Shown here: one piece after another, positions 57,584-64,000 of the stretch
Numbering within the stretch: the first letter of the stretch is position 1
How the letters are laid out: every line of letters begins with the position of its first letter
From: a virus
IMG/VR virus record: IMGVR_UViG_3300021091_003625
Location: 1-64,000 of that record
Direction: 5' to 3' (one strand)
Length of the DNA stretch: 64,000 nt
Notes under the pieces: model-generated
Seen by the model: the letters and a program-made list of their open reading frames with translations, nothing else
Databases searched by the model: none
Told to the model about the DNA's origin: nothing
Program-made: the position numbers and the translations under genes

Positions 57584-57817
57584 ATGTTTAAGAAGATGAT
57601 TTTCGCAGCAGGTTTAGCATTAGCCGTTTCCATGCCTACTTATGCCGACAAGCATGAAAAGAAAGCAGAACCAGAAACCAAACAGGTCTGCGTAGATGTG
57701 CAGGGCAAGGATGGTAAACCAGTAATGGATCCTAAGACCAACAAGCCCAAGCAAAACTGCGTCACAGTCAAAGTACGTGAAAAATTCGAAGGTACCAAAG
57801 TTCCTGAGAAGAAATAA
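57584..57817 (+). CDS. Small periplasmic protein with signal peptide
   Basis: This 77-residue protein starts at 57584 after AAGGAG; an upstream in-frame ATG at 57557 overlaps the previous gene. It has a signal peptide (FAAGLALAVSMPTYA) and a mature Lys-rich chain with two Cys. Periplasmic location. The intrinsic terminator follows. Confidence 0.6.
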   Translation: MFKKMIFAAGLALAVSMPTYADKHEKKAEPETKQVCVDVQGKDGKPVMDPKTNKPKQNCVTVKVREKFEGTKVPEKK

Positions 57818-57845
57818 TTTAAACTCAGTAAATCTGTAGTAAATA

Positions 57846-57876
57846 AAAGGACTGCTTAATGTAGTCCTTTTTTATT
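57846..57876 (+). terminator. Intrinsic terminator
   Basis: AAAGGACT and AGTCCTTT form an 8-bp stem with a 9-nt loop, followed by a T-rich tract (TTTTTTATT). It closes the lysis/membrane gene block before dnaJ. Confidence 0.85.
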
Positions 57877-57888
57877 ATAGAAAATACT

Positions 57889-58731
57889 ATGGACTATTAC
57901 TCTACTTTAGGTGTTAATAGAAACGCCACCCAAGACGAAATTAAAAAAGCGTATCGCAAGATGGCTATGAACCATCATCCTGATCGCGGTGGAGATGAGA
58001 AAAAATTTAAACAGATTTCGGAAGCCTATGAAATCTTAAGTGATCCTCAAAAAAAACAGATGGTAGACATGGGTATAGATCCCAAGAGACAACCGCAAGG
58101 TAATGGATTCGGACAAAACGGTCCTTTCGAGTTTCATTTCAATGCTAACAATTTTGATGATATATTTGGTGGATTCGGATTTGGTGGATTCGGACACAGA
58201 CATGTTCAAAGAAACAAAACTATCAGCCTCATGGTGGATCTTACATTAGAAGATGTCTTACAAGGTAAAAATCTAGATGCAGAAATAGCCATACCTGGAG
58301 GAAGGAAAAAGATTATTAATATCGTGATACCGTCTGGAATAGAAGAAGGACAACAGATAAGATATCAAGGAATGGGAGATAATAGCATTTCTAACATACC
58401 TCCCGGAGATTTAATAGTTAATGTTAGAATCATGCCGCACGGAATGTTTCGACGAGAAGGCGATAACCTAATACTAGAAAAATTCATCTCAGCATGGGAT
58501 GCCATGTTAGGAACAAAAATAGATATTTCTACACTAGACAACAAGTCATTAGAAATCGCTGTACCGGCAGGTAGCCAGCCCGAAACAGTATTAAGTTGCA
58601 GAAACGAAGGATTGCCAAATATGCGTAGCAAGTTAAGAGGTAATCTTTTAGTAAAAATAAAAATTAAAATACCAAAAATTACATCAACTAAACAGAAAGA
58701 TCTCGTAGAACAATTGAAAAATGGATTATAA
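57889..58731 (+). CDS. DnaJ/CbpA-type co-chaperone
   Basis: This 280-residue protein has an N-terminal J domain with HPD at 30-32 and a G/F-rich linker (about 70-105), then a C-terminal substrate-binding domain. The Cys-rich zinc domain of DnaJ is missing, so it is the CbpA (class B) type. It would direct host DnaK to phage clients. It lies after the terminator, with no clear Shine-Dalgarno, and overlaps the deformylase gene by 11 bp. Confidence 0.9.
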   Translation: MDYYSTLGVNRNATQDEIKKAYRKMAMNHHPDRGGDEKKFKQISEAYEILSDPQKKQMVDMGIDPKRQPQGNGFGQNGPFEFHFNANNFDDIFGGFGFGGFGHRHVQRNKTISLMVDLTLEDVLQGKNLDAEIAIPGGRKKIINIVIPSGIEEGQQIRYQGMGDNSISNIPPGDLIVNVRIMPHGMFRREGDNLILEKFISAWDAMLGTKIDISTLDNKSLEIAVPAGSQPETVLSCRNEGLPNMRSKLRGNLLVKIKIKIPKITSTKQKDLVEQLKNGL

Positions 58732-59215
58732 ACTAGGACCGCATCAAAGCCTTCAACAAGTAAGCACTTCTTGGGATTTTTCTCGAGACGGTGATTCTGA
58801 AAAATTAGAATCTGATCTATGTTATTTTATGCAGAAACATATGGGTATAGGTTTAGCCGCTAATCAAATAGGTATTGCTAAACAAATTTTTGTAATGGGC
58901 AGCGATAATATTCCGGGATTTCCTAAACCCTTCGCAGTTTTCAATCCAAAAATAATCAGCACAGATCAAGAAAAAGAAATCTTCAAAGAAGGATGTCTGA
59001 GTTTCCCTGGACTTTGGTTGAACGTAAAAAGGCCAAAAAAAATAATAGTGGAGTACCAGAACAGTCGAGGAGACATCATAGAAGCAGAAATGGACGGATT
59101 AATTTCTAGATGCTTTCAGCATGAATTTGATCATCTCAATGGTATATGTTTCGTTGACATCGTTAGTCCCTTGAAGTTAAAATTAGCAATACAAAAACTA
59201 AGGAAACAAAAATAA
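58721..59215 (+). CDS. def: Peptide deformylase
   Basis: This 164-residue protein has all three motifs: GIGLAANQ (42-49), EGCLS (90-94) and HEFDH (134-138). Cys92, His134 and His138 bind the metal, and Glu135 is the base. It removes the formyl group from nascent proteins. Length is normal. It overlaps the DnaJ and ClpA-like genes, so the three form a protein-quality operon. Confidence 0.95.
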   Translation: MDYKLGPHQSLQQVSTSWDFSRDGDSEKLESDLCYFMQKHMGIGLAANQIGIAKQIFVMGSDNIPGFPKPFAVFNPKIISTDQEKEIFKEGCLSFPGLWLNVKRPKKIIVEYQNSRGDIIEAEMDGLISRCFQHEFDHLNGICFVDIVSPLKLKLAIQKLRKQK

Positions 59216-61545
59216 TGATAGAGCCCAGCCAGCACCTGCATAATATCTTTAATACCGCCGTTGAAATAGCCAAGCAGTTAAATCATGAGTACATCACTAT
59301 AGAACATCTAGTCTATAGCATCATGAGTGATCAAGAATCGTATGACATGATTTCTAACTTTGGGGCCGATGCTAATTTTATTAAGACCAATCTAGATCAT
59401 TATCTAAAAAATAACCTCAAAGAAATCATCTCACAATCTCAGGTAAAGAAACCTAAAAAAACCACTAGTGTTGAACGTGTGTTGAATCGATGTTTTACAC
59501 AGGTTTTGTTCAGCGGCAGGCAACGCATGGAGATCGCAGACGTTATTATCAGTGTACTGGCTGAAAAAAACAGTTTTGGTTATTATTTTCTAAACAAAGG
59601 CGGTCTGACTAAAGAAAAATTTGTGAAATATTTCCAAGAAAATGTTATCATAGAAGAAGAACAAGAAAGTATTCCAGCGACCACGAACAATCAGATAGAA
59701 AGAATTCTAAATCAATTCTGCACGAACCTAACCTTACAGGCTAAACAACGTAAGATTGATCCGGTGATAGGACGAGACGAAGAATTAGAAAAAATCCAAC
59801 TGATTCTAGCACGTAGAAATAAATGCAATGTGTTAATGGTAGGAGAACCCGGAGTAGGCAAGACTGCGATCGCAGAGGGGTTGGCTCGAAAGATTTTCGA
59901 GGACAAGGTTCCTAAATTTATCAAAGACCATACAGTCTATACTTTAGATATATCAGCATTATTAGCCGGGTCAAAGTATCGTGGTGACTTTGAAGAACGA
60001 ATCAAAGCCGTATTCACCGCACTAGAAAAAAAAGGTAAGATCATTTTATTCATCGACGAAGCACACATGATGCAGGGTGCAGGGGCCGCTAATCAATCAA
60101 GCAACGATATGAGCAATATGCTAAAACCCATATTGACCAAAAAGTCTATGAAAATCATAGCGTCCACTACCTGGGAAGAATATCGAAAGCACTTTGAAAA
60201 AGACCGTGCTTTGATGCGTCGTTTCCAGCGTGTGACCATCGATGAACCCAATGAAGAACTAACTATTAAAATCTTAAAAGGATTGAAAAAGTATTATGAA
60301 AAACATCATGAAGTAAAAATTACCGATGCTGCTATAGATCAGGCTGTGAAACTTTCTATGAAATACATGTCAGATAAAAAACTGCCAGATAAAGCCATAG
60401 ATATCTTAGACTGCGCAGCGGCTCGATATAAACTTAAAGATGACGAAAATATGGAAGGTGTAGAACAGATCGTAGATATAGAACAGGTTACCTACGAACT
60501 CAGTAAGATGATCAACATGCCATTAGAGATTGTTGCTCAGAAAGAAAGCAAAAATCTTTCTGATCTAGAAGGAAATATGAAATCATCAGTTTTGGGTCAA
60601 GATGGAGCTATTGATACACTGCTAGATAAAATATTCGTCAGCCAAGCAGGAATGAAATCACCTAACAAACCTGTTGGAAGTTTTCTATTCCTAGGACCTA
60701 CTGGCTGTGGAAAAACTGAAACTGCCAAACAATTAGCAGAAAAGATGGGAATGCAATTAGTTCGATTCGACATGAGCGAGTACCAAGAAAAACACTCGGT
60801 GGCTCGTCTGATCGGTGCTCCACCGGGCTATGTAGGATACGAAGATAATTCCGGTCAACTGATCACTAAATTACAAGAATATCCCAATTGTGTGTTGCTG
60901 CTAGATGAAATCGAAAAAAGCCATCCTGATGTTTCTAACATCTTGCTGCAGTTTATGGATAACGGTTTCGTCACAGGATCGAATGGCAAACAGGCCGATG
61001 GTCGCAACTGTATCCTTATCATGACCAGCAACTTAGGTGCCCGGGACAACGAAAACAACACCATCGGGTTCGGCGAACTTGAGCGCGAAGGAGAAGATGA
61101 TAAAGCTATTAAAAAGTTTTTTGCTCCGGAATTTCGCAATCGACTAGATGCAGTAGTGAAATTTGGTAGATTAAACATCGAAACTGTAGAAAAAATCGTA
61201 CATAAATTTATCAACGATTTAAACTTCCAACTTAGAGACAAGAATATTGAAATAGTAGCAGATGATAATTCTGTTAAATGGTTGGCAAAAAACGGATATG
61301 ATCGAAAAATGGGAGCCAGACCGTTAGCCAGATTGATCGATAATAAAATAAAATCACCGTTGAGTAGAAGGGTTCTGTTTGGCGATCTCGTCGACGGCGG
61401 AAATATACACATCCAACTATCTGGAGAAGAAATCACTTTTACCGTCACTGAACGGGCGAAACCGTTAACAAAACAACAGAAAAAATTATTAAAGAGAGGA
61501 TCTCCTTTAGTGATGGAAGAAAAAATCGAAGATGCACAAACATAG
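59215..61545 (+). CDS. clpA: ClpA-like AAA+ unfoldase
   Basis: This 776-residue protein has an N-terminal Clp repeat domain (about 1-140) and two ATPase modules: Walker A GEPGVGKT (210-217) and GPTGCGKT (494-501), with GDFEERIKA and the pore loop GYVGYED. There is no long middle domain as in ClpB. The tripeptide IGF is at 617-619 (NTIGFGEL), in the position where ClpA binds ClpP. Length is close to E. coli ClpA. It could redirect host ClpP or unfold proteins alone. TAATG overlap with def. Confidence 0.92.
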   Translation: MIEPSQHLHNIFNTAVEIAKQLNHEYITIEHLVYSIMSDQESYDMISNFGADANFIKTNLDHYLKNNLKEIISQSQVKKPKKTTSVERVLNRCFTQVLFSGRQRMEIADVIISVLAEKNSFGYYFLNKGGLTKEKFVKYFQENVIIEEEQESIPATTNNQIERILNQFCTNLTLQAKQRKIDPVIGRDEELEKIQLILARRNKCNVLMVGEPGVGKTAIAEGLARKIFEDKVPKFIKDHTVYTLDISALLAGSKYRGDFEERIKAVFTALEKKGKIILFIDEAHMMQGAGAANQSSNDMSNMLKPILTKKSMKIIASTTWEEYRKHFEKDRALMRRFQRVTIDEPNEELTIKILKGLKKYYEKHHEVKITDAAIDQAVKLSMKYMSDKKLPDKAIDILDCAAARYKLKDDENMEGVEQIVDIEQVTYELSKMINMPLEIVAQKESKNLSDLEGNMKSSVLGQDGAIDTLLDKIFVSQAGMKSPNKPVGSFLFLGPTGCGKTETAKQLAEKMGMQLVRFDMSEYQEKHSVARLIGAPPGYVGYEDNSGQLITKLQEYPNCVLLLDEIEKSHPDVSNILLQFMDNGFVTGSNGKQADGRNCILIMTSNLGARDNENNTIGFGELEREGEDDKAIKKFFAPEFRNRLDAVVKFGRLNIETVEKIVHKFINDLNFQLRDKNIEIVADDNSVKWLAKNGYDRKMGARPLARLIDNKIKSPLSRRVLFGDLVDGGNIHIQLSGEEITFTVTERAKPLTKQQKKLLKRGSPLVMEEKIEDAQT

Positions 61546-62203
61546 TATCACTAAAAAGAAGTTCTACGGAAAATGGTTGTATAAGGCCGCACTAAAGATT
61601 CCCGGTGTGGCTATTCTCCGTGCGAATTCATTAGATGGTGCCATCGAGTTATTGAATAAATGTTTCTCAGATGACCATACTAGATATCATTATTATAAAA
61701 AAGCCTTTGCTAACAAAGAAGATATGACTAATTTGTGTCAGTATCTCAAATCTTTAAGCGCAAATGATTGGTACAAAAGGATCGAAAGAGATAATATAGA
61801 TCTCTATACGAATGATCCAAAAATTCACAATTATCTTGTTAACAGATTCCGACACATATTGTGTTTGGTCAGCGAACCAGACATTTCTAGAAAGGATGAA
61901 TACGAGGATACTCATCACATACTTTGCAAAAAATTACCTCACGATCGTTACAGATATCGCATCTATCTCAAACCGCACAATATGCATGGTGATAAATCGG
62001 CCAAAAAAAATTATATCGATTGGTTAGAAACTCAAAATAGCGTTCTAATATCTCAAGCGGTCAAAAAATGGTTCATTGTCACTGATTGGAATTGGGATCC
62101 TAGATATATTTTAGTAGAAGATCATAAAACGCTGCTGTTTTTACACATGAGAAATTCAGAAGTTCTAGGAAGGATATATGAATATATATTATCCGATAAA
62201 TAA
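61532..62203 (+). CDS. Hypothetical basic phage protein
   Basis: This 223-residue protein is rich in Lys, His and Tyr, with a middle helix-rich part and a C-terminal strand region (WFIVTDWNWDPRYILVED). No known family is recognised. It overlaps clpA by 14 bp. The basic character suggests nucleic-acid contact. Confidence 0.55.
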   Translation: MHKHSITKKKFYGKWLYKAALKIPGVAILRANSLDGAIELLNKCFSDDHTRYHYYKKAFANKEDMTNLCQYLKSLSANDWYKRIERDNIDLYTNDPKIHNYLVNRFRHILCLVSEPDISRKDEYEDTHHILCKKLPHDRYRYRIYLKPHNMHGDKSAKKNYIDWLETQNSVLISQAVKKWFIVTDWNWDPRYILVEDHKTLLFLHMRNSEVLGRIYEYILSDK

Positions 62204-62206
62204 GAG

Positions 62207-62575
62207 ATGCCCATCGAAAACACAGTATTATTGTCAAACATAAGCACAGAATCAACTCCCGGAATCTTTTCTTATGGAAGCAAAAAAAAGGCCGCTGGTT
62301 ATCACAAAATCAGTGATGGGCTGCATACAGCGATTTATACCGTGAACAGTTTTTCCGGGACCATAAAAATACAAGGTACTCTAAATCTGTATCCGGGGGA
62401 CAGTGATTGGTTTGATATCGATAACACAGAAATAGGTGGAGATAGTTCTGAGATAGGCGGAGCAGATGGATTAAATTTCACAGTCTCCCGTAATTTTACT
62501 GGCAATTTCCTTTGGATCCGTGCAGCATACCACTTAGAGAACGGTATCATAGTAGATCTTAGGTTTAGTTACTAA
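62207..62575 (+). CDS. Beta-rich small protein, possibly structural
   Basis: This 122-residue beta-rich protein has no signal peptide. It ends with LWIRAAYHLENGIIVDLRFSY. The composition (Gly, Ser, Thr, Ile) fits a virion protein. It lies just before a late-promoter gene. Unknown. Confidence 0.5.
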   Translation: MPIENTVLLSNISTESTPGIFSYGSKKKAAGYHKISDGLHTAIYTVNSFSGTIKIQGTLNLYPGDSDWFDIDNTEIGGDSSEIGGADGLNFTVSRNFTGNFLWIRAAYHLENGIIVDLRFSY

Positions 62576-62587
62576 AAAAATATTCAC

Positions 62588-62595
62588 GATAAATA
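62588..62595 (+). promoter_or_regulatory. Late promoter (GATAAATA)
   Basis: GATAAATA lies 24 nt before the ATG at 62620; a GGGAG ribosome site follows. Confidence 0.55.
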
Positions 62596-62620
62596 TAGTA
62601 TCACCTCGAGGGAGATACTA
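62596..62620 (+). repeat. Inverted repeat around the ribosome site
   Basis: TAGTATC and GATACTA (7 bp) enclose a palindromic CCTCGAGG that includes part of the ribosome site. The last base of the right arm is the A of the ATG. Confidence 0.6.
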
Positions 62621-63636
62621 TGAGAGACCTTTTATCAAAATTAGACGCCATAATCAGCGAAACAGCACTGAATCCTAAAGATCCTAAAGCAGACTATGCT
62701 GCAAAGAGCAAAGCACTTGACGATCTAGAACGGGATGGACAGACCGATAAAAGTGCCATACAACAGCGAAGATTAGATCTAGACAAAGAAGCCAAAACTA
62801 AAAACGTCAAAGAAGACACCGTTTTCGAAGTAGGTGACGATTTCGGTATCAGTTTTTCCAAAGATCTCGAAATAGCCACAGAAATCGTGGGTTTCGTAGA
62901 AGATGGAATCGTTATCGATCTAGATGAACAGGCCCTAGCTGTGTTGGAATCCGAGGGGCTGCTGTTTCTAGAAGGTGAGTTAGTCAACGAAGAAAAACAA
63001 AAAGGTGTTGACGGCAAAGTCTGCTGGAAAGGCTACAAGCGCATGGGCACCAAAATGAAAGGTGGCAAACGTGTAGACAACTGCGTCAAGGTAGGTGAAG
63101 ATAATGATGTAGATGAAAGCGGTCTACAATATTACACAGGCAAAAAGAAATACGGCAAAGATGGCATGGCAGCATTAGCACAAGCAGGTCGAAAAGGTGC
63201 TTCTGAAGAAGAACTAGGGCGCATCAAAGACAAATACAAAAAAGAAGATACAGATATCGAAGAAGCAAAATATCCTTTTGCTGGTGCTAAGGTAGGACAA
63301 AAAGAAGGTCCTGCAGGACAGTTGAAAGGCAAAGATCCTGCAGGTTATCCTAAAGGAAAACTAGTAGGTGGTGAAAGTATAGAAGAAGGCATGGACGAAG
63401 CCAAATATCAAGGTAGAGAGGTTCCTCTAGGTAAGAAAATGGCCGGTGATGTAAAGAAATCAAAAGTTTATGTACGCAAACCAAATGGTAATATTGTCAA
63501 GGTAAACTTCGGCGACAAGAAGATGCGCATCAAGAAATCCAACCCCGCTCGTAGGAAATCATTCCGTGCCCGTCATAACTGTAAAAATCCTGGTCCACGT
63601 TGGAAAGCACGTTATTGGTCATGCAGGTCTTGGTAA
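62620..63636 (+). CDS. Virion or prohead-related protein with C-terminal basic motif
   Basis: This 338-residue Lys/Glu/Gly-rich protein contains a GKVCWKGYKRMGTKMKGGKRVDNC block and ends with MRIKKSNPARRKSFRARHNC, NPGPRWKARYWSC. Both blocks recur in structural or head-related proteins of marine phages. The final CxxPG...YWSC segment may bind metal or DNA. A late promoter and hairpin lie before it. No defined role can be read. Confidence 0.6.
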   Translation: MRDLLSKLDAIISETALNPKDPKADYAAKSKALDDLERDGQTDKSAIQQRRLDLDKEAKTKNVKEDTVFEVGDDFGISFSKDLEIATEIVGFVEDGIVIDLDEQALAVLESEGLLFLEGELVNEEKQKGVDGKVCWKGYKRMGTKMKGGKRVDNCVKVGEDNDVDESGLQYYTGKKKYGKDGMAALAQAGRKGASEEELGRIKDKYKKEDTDIEEAKYPFAGAKVGQKEGPAGQLKGKDPAGYPKGKLVGGESIEEGMDEAKYQGREVPLGKKMAGDVKKSKVYVRKPNGNIVKVNFGDKKMRIKKSNPARRKSFRARHNCKNPGPRWKARYWSCRSW

Positions 63637-63637
63637 T

Positions 63638-63973
63638 ATGAAATTATTAGAAATGTTTAGTCCCATTGGGGCTCCTAAAGACGATCAACAAGATATTGAT
63701 TGGTTAGAAGATCTTAAATTTTTTATCGACAATGACGATAAGATGCTCAATCAATTTTTCTTTCCTGCTATAAAAAAGCACAAGGAGCATCAAGGAAATC
63801 CTAATGCATACAAACTGTACATCAGACCGTTGAGTAAATGCAAAGAAGCCTATTGCAAAAAATTTGAAATCGAGCAACCGGAAGAAAAATTTACAAAAGA
63901 AAAGATTATCGAACTAGCCAAATATATCGCTTCAGAACAAGAAAACTTTTTGAAAAAAGGCGATTATAATTAA
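63638..63973 (+). CDS. Conserved phage hypothetical protein
   Basis: This 111-residue protein starts at 63638, 1 nt after the previous stop; the in-frame ATG at 63566 is inside the previous gene. It has DDKMLNQFFFPAIKKHKEHQ and YKLYIRPLSKCKEAYCKKF, typical of a small family found beside head genes in marine phages. Function unknown. Confidence 0.6.
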   Translation: MKLLEMFSPIGAPKDDQQDIDWLEDLKFFIDNDDKMLNQFFFPAIKKHKEHQGNPNAYKLYIRPLSKCKEAYCKKFEIEQPEEKFTKEKIIELAKYIASEQENFLKKGDYN

Positions 63974-64000
63974 TGTTATTATCAGAATTATTCGAAGATT
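63973..64000 (+). CDS. Start of a further gene, cut by window end
   Basis: A TAATG overlap gives an ATG at 63973, followed by MLLSELFED with no stop before the window ends. Only 9 codons are seen, so the product cannot be named. Confidence 0.5.

Noticed and set aside
59215-61545. ClpB disaggregase
   Set aside because: The long coiled middle domain is missing, and an IGF ClpP-docking motif is present, which fits ClpA.

Overview
The window is a continuous piece of a large, tailed double-stranded DNA phage genome of the T4-like (myovirus) superfamily, of the kind found in marine and other aquatic bacteria. Evidence: a T4 gp44-type clamp loader, PhoH, a gp31/GroES-like co-chaperonin, very large fibre proteins that carry the N-terminal signature of T4 gp10, T4-type late promoters (TATAAATA and close variants), almost gapless gene packing with ATGA/GTGA overlaps, and a lysis cassette. 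The host is probably Gram-negative: there is an embedded Rz/Rz1 spanin pair with a lipobox, and a Kdo-8-phosphate synthase. No photosynthesis gene is seen, so a cyanobacterial host is not suggested. No integrase, transposase or CRISPR array was found. No gene-free stretch exceeds about 300 bases.

Layout. (1) 1-1666: 3' part of a repeat-rich tail fibre gene. (2) 1732-15841: a visibly AT-rich accessory island with frequent strand switches. It encodes three PP-loop ATP pyrophosphatases, two radical SAM enzymes, two fatty-acid desaturases, five 2-oxoglutarate-oxygenase-like proteins, two GNAT acetyltransferases, a cupin, an SGNH hydrolase and a DUF2061 protein. It ends at an odd 112-nt tRNA-like element (15887-15998). 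(3) 16-22.4 kb: histone-H1-like protein, methyltransferase, prolyl-hydroxylase-like oxygenase, ThyX and a run of small unknown genes with consensus sigma-70 promoters. (4) 22.4-27.3 kb: fibre protein, GT42/DUF115-like protein, QueD-like protein, DadA-like oxidoreductase, KdsA and a glycosyltransferase, which together look like a surface-glycan cassette. (5) 27.4-30.6 kb: UV endonuclease, dockerin-like membrane protein, superoxide dismutase, IscU, IscA. (6) 30.7-47.9 kb: adhesion and baseplate-periphery proteins, including a 2517-residue fibre, a subtilase with a cupredoxin-like insert, and further proteins with the gp10-like module. (7) 47.9-53.4 kb: DnaE-like fragment, co-chaperonin, MazG-like protein, cytidylyltransferase, clamp loader, PhoH. 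(8) 53.5-57.8 kb: two conserved phage proteins, GH19 endolysin, spanins and small membrane proteins, closed by the one clear intrinsic terminator. (9) 57.9-64 kb: DnaJ-like protein, peptide deformylase, ClpA-like unfoldase and virion-related genes.

How it may work together. Consensus sigma-70 promoters sit in the 18-28 kb and 49 kb regions, which suggests early expression by host polymerase. Structural genes and several island genes carry late promoters. In six cases the late promoter lies 4-5 nt before the start codon, so the mRNA would be leaderless. The island is rich in enzymes that need Fe(II) or Fe-S clusters, and the same window carries IscU, IscA and SOD; the inferred link is that the phage brings its own iron-cofactor supply and oxidative protection for an iron-dependent tailoring pathway whose product is unknown. 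All functional statements rest on motifs read by eye; no database search was run.
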